64,000 nt of DNA from Cercis canadensis (Eukaryota; Streptophyta; Magnoliopsida; Fabales; Fabaceae), in assembly GCA_003255065.1 (NCBI GenBank), contig QAOA01004544.1:39076-103075 (forward strand), written 5' to 3'. Below the pieces are notes generated by a model, which saw only the letters and a list, made by a program, of their open reading frames with translations, made no database searches and had not been told where the DNA came from. Below are positions 36,288 to 48,767 of the stretch, in pieces; the stretch's first letter is position 1, and each line of letters opens with the position of its first letter. The position numbers were made by a program, and so were the translations under genes.

Positions 36288-38230
36288 CTAACGCAACACG
36301 CAAAGTGCAGTGCCTAAACTGAAACGGCTTCTGGTTACTAGTCATTCTTATTTTTTAGAACAAATAGAAATAGTATGTTATATTATATAAATATTTTTTA
36401 TATAAAATGTTTGGGAAATTACATGAAAGTATAGAAGAATGCGATGACCGTTATTTATCAAATAAAACAAATACTCACAAGACACTAGGCGGGCGCTTCC
36501 TATCTCTCAACATTTGAAAGAGAGAAGAAAACTGCACTTTACAGCCAATCCAAGTTATTATTTTTGGGAATAAAATATTCATAAAAATCGGGTCGGTTGG
36601 CCCATAGGCTACTCCATATAACAGATTGAATCGGGCCTGACCCAAAAAATGACTCAGTCTCATTCGAGTCGGGTTGGACCGACTCATGATTTTGTAATTT
36701 TTAGGCAGCTTTATGGTATTAGATCTTTTGCTGTTGGATCTCTTTGTTTAAATCTGTTAGGAAATTAAACATGAAAGAGCAAATTGCAACTAAAATGAGA
36801 TGAGAACAAAATAGAATACACGTAATTTTTTATGATAATTATGTAAAAAGATTTTATTATAATAAAGAGATTATTACACAATTTTCATTTTAACAAGAAT
36901 TTACTTAAAATTTTTTATTCTCTCAATACGAGAATTTTCTCAAGAACTCACTAAGTTATACTCGAATTTGATGGATTGATTAAAAATGGAAATAAAGCTA
37001 GAGCTTTAAACTGCCTCATATGCGGTTCCCATTAGTGTAACAGCCAAGTTTCCTTCTTTTTCCTTTACTGCAGCACACTTGGCAACTGTTGTCTGCAGCT
37101 ACAGCTCACCTCAGCCATCTCATAGCCACCTACTTAGGACAGCCCAGCACCATTTATTTCATTTACAGTCATTGCTGTAATTTTGACTAATGTATGCTGT
37201 AATATTTGACAGCTAACAAAATCTTTCCTTCCTTTTGTGAGCATCAACAATGTGGTCAACAGCTAGTACTTGATGTTTTATCGGACTTCCTGAGAGTCAT
37301 GATGGCTGACACCAATTTTGTAATTAAGTGCCTCTCTGAATCTGGATTTTCTGAATATGTTAAGAACTCAGATATTTTTTCCTAATTGATAAGTGAAACT
37401 TACATGATGTATATAATATGTTGTTTCTGTGACTTAGTATAGCTGAAAAATTTATACCTATTAGGATTTGCTTATTGGCTCTTGTATACGGAGGGGAGGC
37501 AATCAAATGAGATTCATATATAATAGATCTCTAGATCACATTAGAGTAATATTAATGAGTTGAAATTGATTGCCAAACGGATAGCCATGGACTTGAGGAA
37601 GGGATACTTTGATGACTTAAAGGGAGGCCTCATACTTGTTTATTTGCATGAGTTACAGCTCCATGCATCATGCACAGACTCACTTTGTGCCTACAACGTG
37701 CAACTAGCTGCAGTGGGTGAGGATCACAAGTGCCTGCATTTTTATCCAATCTAATTCTTCTTGTCTCGTGTTAATGTATGATTAACTTATTCATTTTCGG
37801 CTCGTAAACACATGGATGAGTAACATTTTGTATAAGTTGCTTTGTAATTTGATCCAAATGTTGGCTTTTTTCAAATTGCAAAAAATATATTATACTTGCT
37901 CTAATTAGTTTACTTTAACAAAGTGTGCAACTTGAGATTCTTACTAATTATTTAGATTTATAGAAGTTGGTTTTTTTTTATTAAATAAATAGAGCTAGAA
38001 TTTTTAATTACAGATGTGAAATGGAATAATATAGGATTTAATTTTTACCTTAGCAAAGTGTGAAACTTGATCACAACATTGTTATAATTTTTACATATGC
38101 AATGTGAATTAGCATGTAAAATAACATAATATTTTTAATTTTTTATCTTTATAATGCGAGCATCAAGGAGCAGTAACATTACTAAACAATACATAAATTT
38201 TTCGTAATTTTAAATTCGGTGATGTAACAT

Positions 38231-38602
38231 TACTAAAAATGACAGTAAAGCTTTTTAAAAAAGGCAACGGAAAGATTAAGTTTTAAAATGGTTTTATTTT
38301 CTCTGGAATTTAAAATCCGTCGCTAANTGAAGCTATCGGTTCGGTTCGGTTTTTTTTCGGTTTTTATTCAGGCAAACCGAAAACCGAACCGGGGTTCTCG
38401 GTTTTTCAAAAATTCAAACCAAAAACCGGACCATTTCTCTCGGTTTGACTCGGTTTCGGTTCGGTTCGGTCGGTTTTGTCGGTTTTTCGGTTTTGGCTTA
38501 CACCCCTACTAAAAATGACAGTAAAGCTTTTTAAAAAAGGCAACGGAAAGATTAAGTTTTAAAATGGTTTTATTTTCTCTGGAATTTAAAATCCGTCGCT
38601 AA
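38231..38602 (+). repeat. 96-bp duplication flanking an 'n' and a CGGTT-rich segment
   Basis: Segment 38231-38326 recurs exactly at 38507-38602. Between them lie 'n' (38327) and 38328-38506, a stretch dominated by CGGTT/AACCG words whose right end reads GGCTTACACCCCTA. The simplest reading is two contigs that share 96 bp but differ upstream, with the right contig carrying an insertion there. Confidence 0.7.
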
Positions 38603-39265
38603 GGACAGTTTTTCCACCGCTAACAGAGGATTACTTTATTCATATTCATTTCCTCAGCGACGGAATAATTCCGACGCTAAACATGTTCTAACATCTTGAG
38701 CGACGACTAAAATTTCATGTTTAAGACTTTGTCGCCGACAGAAAGTTGAATACTCAGCGACGGAAGAAAGAATGAAAGTGGCAACCTATTTAGAGACGAA
38801 ATATTTCAGAGACGGAATATAGAGGTTGCTCTTTGACGATGCCTAAGTTATGGATCGGGTTACGTCACGTGAATTTTAGAGATGCTCAAGATCCTTAAAG
38901 GTCGGGGGAGACCTCCGAGGTCGGATGTCTCGAGGTTGAAATGTCTCTGAGCTTCCTTGAAACAGAAAAACGGGCCGGACTCTTATTTCCGGTCTCCAAA
39001 GATCAAGTTAGTATGATTCGAGCTTGACAATGTAGATTAAGTGATATCCCGTCGGAGAGCTCACCTTTGATAATAGAGACTATTTATAAGAACAGAAATT
39101 TGTGATTTGACAATTTATTCGAAATGAGCTAGTGAGTCACTTGGAGCCTTCAATACTTTTGTCTTATTGGGCCTTTGGTTGTTAGACCACTGTTTATTTG
39201 AGCTTCTAGAATAGGCCATCACACTCTTATTTGCGATGGATTAGTTCCCCGTCTCTAAGTATTTA
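38310..39265 (+). mobile_element. Probable CACTA-type (En/Spm) transposon relic, subterminal repeats
   Basis: The motif CCGTCGCTAA or its complement recurs in both orientations: at about 38,316 and 38,592 (CCGTCGCTAA), 38,656 and 38,755 (CAGCGACGGAA), 38,671 (CCGACGCTAA), 38,699 (GAGCGACGAC) and, degraded, at 38,811 and near 39,235-39,260. Short CGACGG-type subterminal repeats in both orientations are typical of plant CACTA elements (known). No transposase frame or clean CACTA end was found, so it is a non-autonomous or broken copy with uncertain limits. Confidence 0.5.
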
Positions 39266-39913
39266 GTTACTTTTTCCATTAATCTGTACTCTAAGTACAC
39301 CTTTTTTTTCTTTCTATTGTTTGAAATACTTGAGAGAGAAAAAACCCTTTAAGGCGTAATAGATATTTACATTAATCAGTAAAAACAACACATACTAAAC
39401 CTATAGATATTTTTGTTTAATTATGAGATATAAAAAATCAGCCAATAATTTCAATATTTCAGCTGAATTGCACTGGAAACAGGTAGTCAGTTGAAATCGC
39501 CATTAATGAAACTAACTGAATCTAACTAAGAATAATCTATCAAGAATCAACAACACCTTCTAAGAAGCCTAGGTGATCTTAGATCATCCTTGCAGCAAGC
39601 ACCAATCTTAAATTGATTAAGTAAAATTCAAGAGTATTTATAGCATAAATGACTCGTAATTATCCATTATGACAGTATATATAAAATTCTTCTATTACTC
39701 ATGCACCAATTTGTTTCTTGTTTCTCTTTTTTTTTTTTTTTTTTCCTTCCCAATACTGACAGATGAGAGGTCATGTCCCTCTTAACAAACACTAAGTTCA
39801 TCAAGTGAAACAAGTTTCAGATGGAGGCAGCTACAAGACCAAACTGGCATAATGATGGCCCATCAGCAGGGGAATTTTCTCCTCGGCTCCAGATGATAGT
39901 GGTTCTCCCCCTA

Positions 39914-42900
39914 TCATGTAGCCAAGGCTGTTGTTTTACAAATAGGGCACAGATTCTTCTGTGTTAGCCACTGCTTGATGCAGTTGGTGTGGAATTCATG
40001 CCCACAATCTAGTGAACCAATATCCTCTCCATCAGCATACTCCTCCTGTTATAATTAGACACCACAAAAATGCAGTCAGTAACAAGCTCATAACAAGTTA
40101 GAAGCATCGTTCTCAATAGTTTTCATCAGTAAATAATTGAGACAGTTGCTAATACCTGACAGATACAGCAGGGTTCCAGATCTGTAGAACAATCTGTCAT
40201 CAGAGACACGTAGAATCGCTGTTTCATCACCTTCATAATGATATCCTCACTTAATCCAGTGCTCACATCCCCTATGCGCTCCTCCAACGCTAACAATTCC
40301 TAAAATCCCAGCAACAGTTGAGAGAAAAAAAACAAAACGGAGAGCAACATTAATGATGAACAGGAATACAATATATCCCCCTTCTTTATTTACCTCATAT
40401 GACATGTTATCAACATCAAGACGCATGTCCCTGTGTCTGTCATGCATTTCAGCCATACCATGATATATGAAAGGGTCAAAGAGCAAATAATCCTGACATA
40501 TCACAAACGTCAAAGCAAAATTGTCAGTATCATCAATAATCAACACGTAGAAGATTGCCTACAGGAGCCACCAGGCCAGTGTTTGCTTCACAAGCAAATG
40601 CATAACTAGCAATGTATATTTAAAGAGAACCTAGTAGAAATGTAAGGTAAAATATTATCTTAAAATATGCATAAAACAAAGATAAAACCAATGTGTATAC
40701 ACCAAATAAAAAACCAATACTTTGACTACATTTTCCCCTTCCACTCACATTATAATTCATGGGGTGGGGTGGTGATGATTGCTGACCTACTATTACGCTC
40801 AATTTTTATAATCGAGATATATATTAAAGGGGGTAAGGTAACCATCTGAACTTAGGCAAGCATCCAAGATTTAACAATTAATTTTCACTTGTAGATTGCA
40901 GTCCCTCCATGGAATGTGTAAAGATGGGTGAAGTCATTTTCAGTAACATTCATGTTTCACTAGCAACAGGATCCAAACTAATTTCCGATGATGAATTCCA
41001 AGAGAAACTTTGACTTGATCTTAAATATGACATTCTTTCCATAACCATAGGAAAGCACAGCCAGCCCAAATAATAACTATAACTACCATGGCAATCTCAG
41101 AAATAGAAAGTGAAAAGCATAGAAATTTTTAGTCAAATAAAGAAAAATATGACAAGGACTATATGCTCATTAGATACACCAGCAAGTGCAACCCAATTGA
41201 CAATTAATCCTTCAATATTGATTTCACAACACAACATATGGATGTCATTAATTGTATAGCTATAAGCTTGAAAGCTTAAACCCAAACCTCAGCTCGTAAG
41301 TTCTCGCCCCTACGCATTGCATTCAAGACTTGACGTATCTGGCACACAGAACAATATAAACAGTTAATTCAGGTGGGGTTACTGTTGCACCAACTTTTAA
41401 CTATGTCCATCTGGACTATCTGATTTCACATTATCAAAATGTTTGTTAGTCGGCAGCTACATATAAACAAATCATACAGAAAGTGGTATTGGATAAAAAA
41501 ATTAGGCAGCTAACAGAAATTGGAATAAAATAATCACGACCAGAAGTACATTTAAGCAATTGTATAGATCTGTCACTAATCTTTACAACTTTTTGTTGAA
41601 ACATATTTTACTATCCTCTAAATTCCAAAATGTCAGCTATATGAGTAAATTCAATACAAGAATCACCCAATCACCATCCCTACATAGCATAGCCTTAAAG
41701 TGATAGTGCAAGATATTTCACAAGAAGGGAAACATATAAGGGATGATACCTCAGATATTAGTCGGCGTCTCCCCTCAATGTCAACAGCTAAAGCTCGCAA
41801 TGAATGAGGAGCACTGAAAACATCATCACCCCTTCTGTCCACAAATGCTGCTGATCTTGGATATGGTCGATGGTTGCTAGAATCCTGAGTAAAGGCAGGG
41901 GGGGCAGAAGAGGATGAGGCAGAATGGCCATTATGAACACCAGATGCCGAGCTAATTGATGGAAAAAAGGACCAAGGGCTGAACTCTGATAATCTTTGCT
42001 GATTCTGTGTTGGGACTTCATGGGGAACAATCCAGCTGGGATTAGGCAAAGAATGGACGCTTGAACTGGATCCAATCCAAGATGTTGGAGGTACACCTCC
42101 AGAATTGTTAATGTTACCAGAGGACATATGCCAACTTGTAGGGTCATGCCCTGAAGATGCAGGCACAAGCATGGGGTGCTCAGTACTGTCTCTTGGGAAG
42201 ATTCTTAAGTTTAATTCTTCTCGTACTGCTCTTTCTCCATGGTTATAAGAAGTTAATAAGCTGCTGCCCCTTGGATTAGCAGCTCCATTCCAAGGAAAAG
42301 GATTCAAGTTCCCTGACAAACCAGGGACTTGCAAGGCATGTGACTGGCTTTGAGGAGAAGTAGAATTGGCTGCTGTTACTCCAGCTGTTAACCTCAATTC
42401 CAAAGAATCATTAAATGGGTGAGAGCTAGGTATTTGATGAGGAGAAGAATGGTTAGGATGCCTAGCACTCCCAGTTGATGATAAATTGAAAGGTACAGCC
42501 TCCTGACGTTGTACATGGTTTATCATCCTATCAGAATTTCTCACAGGCCTTTCCACATTTCCCACAATACTAACCAAAGAGAATGCATCGGAGGCCACTT
42601 GCCTCACCTCATTTCTTGAGTTCTGATGTACTGGAGGACTAGTAATAGGAATATCCTCTGAAGGGGTAGAAACACTTAAACTGCTAGAGGCATTAAGATC
42701 AGCAAGACCTGTATTCCAGCAATCATGTTCAGCTTCAAGAAGAGAGCTTGAGCTTCCTCCTGTACACAGTTGCCCAGAAGTACCTTCAAGGGCCTTTCTC
42801 TTGCACGAAGAACCCCAATTTACTAAAGAAGAACTTGAACTTGCATTATCTCCCCTACCCACGTGACCAGAGCTTCCAGATGAAGTTCCTACATGATCAC

Positions 42901-43492
42901 ATGAAGCACTGCCAAATGATGTCTGCTCTATATTTAACCCATTAGCATTGCGGATATTAACACCACTACCACTTTCTGTGCCCTTCCCACGATTAGCAGT
43001 GTTAGCAACATGGCCCATATTTAGATTCACATTCTGGGTAACATGATTGGAGCTGGAACCTTGGAAAGAGAAAGGCTCGATTGTGGATTGATTCCCATGT
43101 AAATTAGTATTTGAACTAACAGGAAAAATTACATTATTTGTTTCAAACTGCCTTTCTTCTGGTCTGAGATTATCCTCAGCTTGAGAACTGCATAAAGAAG
43201 ACCGGCCATGTTCTGTTTTCAGCCCATCGTCATTGACTTGGTTGTGCAGATTCAATCTAGAACTAGGTTGACCATTATTCCAGCTGCTGAAGCTCGGAAC
43301 ATCAGGGCCAGTAGTACATAAACATGTAGTCTCACCAGAAGACCCCATATATTCTGGCAACCGGGTATCTACTGCATTTTGCATGTGACTCAAGGAAGTC
43401 TGCTGATTCATATCAGAGCCACTAGAACTAGGCCCCTGCATCATACTAACAATTCCTGGGAAGGACCCAATAGTCCTTCTCTGACCATGCAT
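39914..43492 (-). CDS. MBR1/MBR2: RING-H2 E3 ubiquitin ligase, MBR1/MBR2-like, 722 aa
   Basis: Coding exons 43492-41750, 41338-41288, 40492-40394, 40299-40156 and 40045-39914 join in phase to 722 aa. The long first exon encodes a Ser/Asn-rich, low-complexity N-terminal region of about 580 aa beginning MHGQRRTIGSFPG, typical of this family. The C terminus has helical segments (IRQVLNAMRRGENLRAEDYLL, MRLDVDNMSYEELLALEERIGDV) and then the RING-H2 finger with C675, C678, C693, H695, H698, C701, C712 and C715 all present. Arabidopsis MBR1 and MBR2 bind and destabilise the Mediator subunit MED25 and promote flowering (known there). The upstream in-frame TTG at 43501 is not used; ATG 43492 is the first ATG after an acceptor at about 43,503. 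It is preceded by a 5'-UTR intron to about 44,765. Confidence 0.9.
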
Positions 43493-43502
43493 CAGGGTCA
43501 AT

Positions 43503-44765
43503 CTATTCCACCTGATTTATCACCACAAAACTGATATCAGAATTCAAACTCTGCAGCTAGTCCAAGGTGTATCCAAAATCGTACATATAGCATCCAGAAA
43601 ACACTTTCAGCCTTGAAACCAAAGTGCATATTATGTTTTAACACAAACAAAATCAAAATTTAGATTTTTTTACCAATCAAAGAAAATCATAGACCAAATA
43701 TGTGAGCATGAGAATGAATGGAAATTTTTTATTATAACTACTCTAAGAAAATCAAAAAAGATATTTTTCCAAATTTATTACATGCTTATTGTCAATGGGA
43801 AAACACCAAACAAAATATAAATATAATGAATAGATAACTAAATCTCCGATCATAGATGTATTTGGCAGTCATTAGATTCTTGATATACTTAGACAAATGG
43901 GATGTGATAGTAGATTCCACTGTGCAATGCACAAACTCGAATACTTAAAAATGCAATTTTGGATCGACACATTATGTTTAGCAGGTTAGTAAGATGAAAA
44001 TGACAGACTGTTGCTAACAAATTATCTATTAGCACAAGGATGAACAAACAAGAGCCTAAAATATGCTCGGTAAGAGGTATAGAGTGAATATAGAGAAAAT
44101 GAACCATGCACTAAAATGTGCATGATGTCTTGATGCCAGCTTATTTTCACTCCGCATTCTCACCCATACAAAAGATAGCAATGATACAATAGTCAACACC
44201 TACATCCTCAGGCACAAAATGCGAAGATACCTCATAAACTTGCCAATAAGGAGGTGAAAACTGAAGGCAAAGAAAAAAAAATCCTTGGCAAAGATCGCCC
44301 GGGTCATCAAAGTGTGAAGCTTTATAATACCCAATTCTACATTACATGGCTTTTTTAAACTACCCACTGCCAATTCAGTTGAAACTAAAATTGGCGAACC
44401 CAAAGTACATCCAGTAGTAAAGAATTAAAATTAGAAGAAAAATAGCAAGCCTTCAAATCGATTGAACCTTAAAACAGAAAAAAGGAGAAAAAATAAAAAT
44501 TTGAGGACAATACCTAACGGGTCGAAGCGATCCCCCAACCCAAAAAACGAAAGGGATAAAAATGATTTTCCTCAGAAACTCGTTAACAGAAAATTCAATA
44601 CATACATATCTCTTCTCCAGGAAAAAAAAAAAAACGGATTTTCCGATGAGCATAAGCATTAACCAAAAAAAAAAAGCGAGCTTTGATAGAAACANATTAA
44701 CCAAAAAAAAAAGCGAGCTTTGATAGAAACAGCGATTGAGATAGACTGGGAATAGGCGAAACTAC
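43503..44765 (-). other. 5'-UTR intron of the RING-H2 gene
   Basis: The donor TTCAG/GTAGTT lies at about 44,766 and the acceptor GGAATAG just before 43,502. The intron is about 1.26 kb and contains the 'n' at 44695 with a 36-37-bp duplication on either side (44658-44694 and 44696-44731). The non-coding first exon extends right of it, to about 45,000. Confidence 0.6.
44658..44731 (+). repeat. Short duplication around an 'n' (probable assembly overlap)
   Basis: The segment beginning ATTAACC and ending GATAGAAACA occurs on both sides of 'n' at 44695, differing only in the length of the poly-A run. Confidence 0.75.
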
Positions 44766-45031
44766 CTGAAGAGGATCCTGAATCCAAATGGGTGAGGCAC
44801 GAGTTGAGGTTTGAATTTGATATGATAGCGTTCTTGATTTCTGATTCTTCTTCCCCTGTGAATTGCTGATTTTTTATTTTCAACAGAAAGAGCTAATCAG
44901 AAGGCGACAAAGGGAGTGAACAATGGATGAGAAATTAGATACATGGAAATCCAGAGGAAGAGAGAGAGAAAGAGTGATTAAAGGGACAGAGTACAAAGCA
45001 CAGTAATCTATAATCTCTAATTTAAGATTTC

Positions 45032-45051
45032 AGAGAGAGAGAGAGAGAGAG
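45032..45051 (+). repeat. GA microsatellite at the RING-H2 promoter
   Basis: An uninterrupted GA run of about 20 bp lies close to the inferred transcription start of the minus-strand RING-H2 gene; on its own strand it is a TC run. Confidence 0.8.
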
Positions 45052-45941
45052 GGCCATAGGCCATTGGGTTCGGGTCTGAGTGCCCGCATGTTCGGCACCA
45101 TTCATCGTACACGTAGCTTGCATGCAGCCACGATGGGTCCCATGTGAGGTAATTATGCTGCTGATTGTGAAAATGAAATTACGTTTTCTTTAACTTGAGA
45201 ATATTTCGTTTCAACTTTCAACCTCGTGCTCACACCAATTTTAGAAAAAGAAATATTTCATTTAACGATTATTCCGTCGAAATTTTCTGTGTATTTGTCT
45301 GAAATAATGAAATCAGTAATTAAATATAAATTTTCAAATATTAAATTGAAACCAAAAATTAAAATTTCATCCGTTATCAAATGCATAATTGAACAACAAA
45401 AAGATTATTGATCAAATGTATATTCCTTAAAAAAAAAAAAAGGAAATAAATGCAATTGGATAGTGTCAAAGAATAAAAAGTCAGAATAATCACATGACAT
45501 AATTATTCGATAAGAGATATATGGATGAAAATGGAAGTTTCAGAATATAGAAATAAATTTTTTTAGTGTTAAAAAAACAGTATCTATGATATACTACAAT
45601 TTTTTTTACATAGAAAGTTAGAAACTGTAAAAAAAAAATATTTATAAATATTTATCCCAATTTTGCTGAGATCTATTTTTAACAAATTGGTTTTAACATT
45701 TTCTGTTTTAATAATTATGCTGCTGATGGTGAAAATGAAATTACGTTTTCTTAACTTCGGAATATTCGTTTCAAGTTTCAACGTCATGCTCTCACCAATT
45801 TTAAAAATAGAAATATTTTTTTCAACGTTATTCCGTGAAAACTTGCTATGTATATTTGTGAAATTATCGAAACGGTGAAGTCATTAATTAATATACATTG
45901 TCAAATTAAAACCAAATAAACGAAACAACAACAAAAAATTA

Positions 45942-46145
45942 AGGAGGTTTTTTAGATATTTTTTATATTTATATAATATATTATATTATATAAAAATAGT
46001 CAATGTAATATGTATATAAGTTAATTATTTTTAAGTTTGTTTAAAATATAAAATATAATTTTTCATATGTAATAAAATATAAAAATTATATATATTTATT
46101 ATGTCAGTGTAATATGATATACTCATATAATATCATAGAATTTTT
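45942..46145 (-). mobile_element. AT-rich MITE-like element, copy a
   Basis: Reverse-orientation copy of a roughly 205-bp family also seen at 46,647 and 48,567. It starts GGAGGTTTTTTAGATATTTT and ends ATATCATAGAATTTT. It has no coding capacity and is absent from the homologous place in unit A of the tandem duplication, which supports it being an insertion. Confidence 0.65.
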
Positions 46146-46339
46146 AAAAAATTATTTATCCAAAGCTTTGCCTTAAAAAAAAAAAATGTAATTGGATACT
46201 TGACAGCATAAAGGGAGCAAAAATAGGGGTGCATTCTGGTATGAACAAGGTCATAAATGATAAAATGAAAATCGTATGACCTAATTCTTCAATAGGAGAT
46301 ATTTGGATGAAAATTTGAAGTCTCAAAGTCATAAGATAA

Positions 46340-46537
46340 GATAAATATTAATAAAGTATTGGCTCAGTGGAAGTATGATAAGTCTCAAAGCGTTATAGGC
46401 TAAAGGTTATGAGTTTAAATCTTTTGAGTCATATTTGTTGGGAGGAATTTACCAATTATTGCTTCCGTCTAGAACAGAAATTAATCACATATCCAAAAAG
46501 TGTTGAGATACCCTGGATGTAAACCAAAAAAAGAAAA
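46340..46537 (+). mobile_element. tRNA-derived SINE with exact 11-bp target-site duplication
   Basis: The A box TGGCTCAGTGG fits TRGYNNARNNG exactly. The B box GTTTAAATC has one mismatch, and the tail is AAACCAAAAAAAG. The element is flanked by TCATAAGATAA at 46329-46339 and 46538-46548. It interrupts unit B of the tandem duplication. Its tail resembles that of the SINE at 35,941, though the bodies differ clearly. Confidence 0.8.
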
Positions 46538-46646
46538 TCATAAGATAAATAACAAAACAAACTTTTGGATATTTGTTGAGTCACAGGTAGTGTTTATGAT
46601 ATACTAAAATTCTTTTATACAAAAACTATAAAAAAAAATTATTGAA

Positions 46647-46854
46647 GATTCTATCATACTACATGATTATGTTATATTACACTATTGTGTCAAACATACG
46701 TAATTTTTATATTTTATTAGATATAAAATATAATTTATCTTATTTTTTTAAAAAAAAGTTGAAAACAGTTGACTTGTACACGTCATTCACACATCTACTA
46801 TTTTTATATAATATGACATATCATATAAATATTAAAAGTATCTAAAAAACTTCC
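46647..46854 (+). mobile_element. AT-rich MITE-like element, copy b
   Basis: Begins GATTCTATCATACTAC and ends TATCTAAAAAACTTCC. Internal blocks such as TAATTTTTATATTTTATTAG and ATCATATAAATATTAAAA are shared with copies a and c. Confidence 0.65.
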
Positions 46855-48008
46855 AAAAAAATACATACCATAATTTTTTTTATTAACGAAATTTTATGGT
46901 GGATAAAGACTCTCATATTCTAAAATTAAGGCATATGTCATAGGCTACAGTGAAAATTTATGGTTATACTTACGAATGGCCTATTAAATGAAGATTGCTC
47001 ATAGTGGTATTTGAACATAAACCTTACAAAACAAAGTAATTAATTTTAATAATTTTTGGTTTTAACATATATTTTTTTTCTGAAAGTATTTGGTTGCAAT
47101 TTTAAAAAGTTTTTCAGCTTTGGGGAGTTCCTAATTGATCCACGTGGACATTAGTGATTCAACCCAATGGACGGCCTAACTAAACCCAATATCTAACAGA
47201 ACCACATTGGGCTAACGGATAAACAAATCCACACAACTAGGCCCAGAAGAGTAGCATTCGTGGCAGTCTTTCTGGGCTTTATACCATGAAGATTACCAGT
47301 CTAGCATTCTTCTTCTTTTGCTGCAATTTTTTGTGTTGTTGTGGTTTTTTTGCCCCCCTATGAATAAAAGGAGAAAAGGGCACTTACCTTTCATTCTCAA
47401 TATTAAAAGATATTGGTGGACAGCACCGAAAGGAAAAAGTTAAATGAACGTGATAGAGATTATATGTAGACCAAAAAATAGTAGAGATAGAAGGTGTCTA
47501 GTGACCAGATATTTTTATTTTTATTATTATTATTTCTATTGATTAGGGTATTCAAAGTATAAAGTATAATAGAGTTTATTAGTTATAACTTTTTGAGTCC
47601 AAAAAAACTTCAATTTACAATAGTTAAAAATAATATACGATGCTTAACCTTAACTCAAGTAATATAGGATTTGTGGACAATGAGAAAATAAAAAATAATT
47701 AATGCAGTAAAATTGGAAATTAAAATTGTTTTGTTTGAATTCATGATAACTTTCATTTTTCCCCAAATGGGGATGAAAGTAATCAACTAATCAATAAATA
47801 GTGGAATGCAAATGGTGGCCATAACTCATTCATATCAAATACACCTTTGATATTTGTGCATAAAATTTGAGAAAGAAGTTAAATGTTTTTTTTTACAAGG
47901 AAACATTATGTGTTCATAAAAAGAAAAAAAAATTATTCATATTACTAATCAGTTTGTAGTTTAGTAGTACTTAGGTCATCTTCAAGACTTGTAAATTATG
48001 TATTTGAN

Positions 48009-48042
<34 letters not shown>

Positions 48043-48566
48043 CTTCACATTAACCTTATAATTTATAGACTTGTAAAGCATTGGATTAAATATATCTTAT
48101 TGCTAGAGATATTTACCATATTTATATAAGTCAATACTCACACAATTTAAAATGCAAGCCTCCTCTTAGGCATCCATTTGGCCGTGGCCTTTGAGAGTTT
48201 AAGGAAAGGCTCCCTCAAAGAAGCCTAGATAGGAAAAACTAATTAAAAATCAATTTAATATGCATATGTAACTCTTAGCCATTATTGAAAATTACAGTAC
48301 AGATATTAATGCACATTTAAAATGTAATGTAATGTGTGCTGTGTGCATAAAAGTCTTCATTATTGCATACGTTGCAGGAATGCCACCTAGATATCATTTT
48401 TCCATGAAAAGCACAAAACTATATTATATTCTACCTTTTTCTACTTTTTATGCATCGTCCCATTCATTTACAATATTTAACATTTATAATTTTTGTTCTC
48501 TATGTCATACAATTGTTTGACAAACAATAACAAAAGTGATAAGTCACATAATAATTAAAAATGAGG

Positions 48567-48767
48567 AATTTTATGATAGATTATATTATATTAACGTGAT
48601 AAATATATATAATTTTTATATTTTATTAGATATAAATATAATTTATTTTATTTTTTAAATAAATTTAAAAATAATTAACTTATACATATATTATTTATAT
48701 ATTAATTATTCTTATATGATATGATATGACATACTATATAAATATTAAAAATATTTAAAAAATCTCC
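48567..48767 (+). mobile_element. AT-rich MITE-like element, copy c
   Basis: Begins AATTTTATGATAGATTATAT and ends ATATTTAAAAAATCTCC, with the same internal blocks as copies a and b. Three copies of similar length within 3 kb show that this is a dispersed family and not simple AT-rich drift. Confidence 0.65.

Larger units (their letters stand above)
34056..39913. other. Repeat-rich spacer between bHLH and RING-H2 genes
   Basis: The right side of the bHLH gene starts with its promoter and 5' leader, GA-rich near 34,080. Further on are two assembly-type duplications, a SINE, a CGGTT-rich segment and a CACTA-like relic, each listed separately. No host gene was recognised. The frame at 37,560-37,754 begins at TTG and has no known match. 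Confidence 0.5.
45151..46640 (+). repeat. Diverged tandem duplication, second unit interrupted by insertions
   Basis: Unit A (45,151 to about 45,640) and unit B (45,713 to about 46,640) share ordered blocks: ATTATGCTGCTGAT with the following 200 bp, AATTGGATA with the following 110 bp ending GATATNTGGATGAAAAT, and TATGATATACTA with poly-A. Unit B is longer because an AT-rich element (45,942-46,145) and a SINE (46,340-46,537) are inserted in it. The order of events is therefore duplication first, insertions later. Confidence 0.8.

Noticed and set aside
37560-37754. 64-codon frame as a short gene
   Set aside because: It starts at TTG, matches no family I know and lies in repeat-rich spacer.
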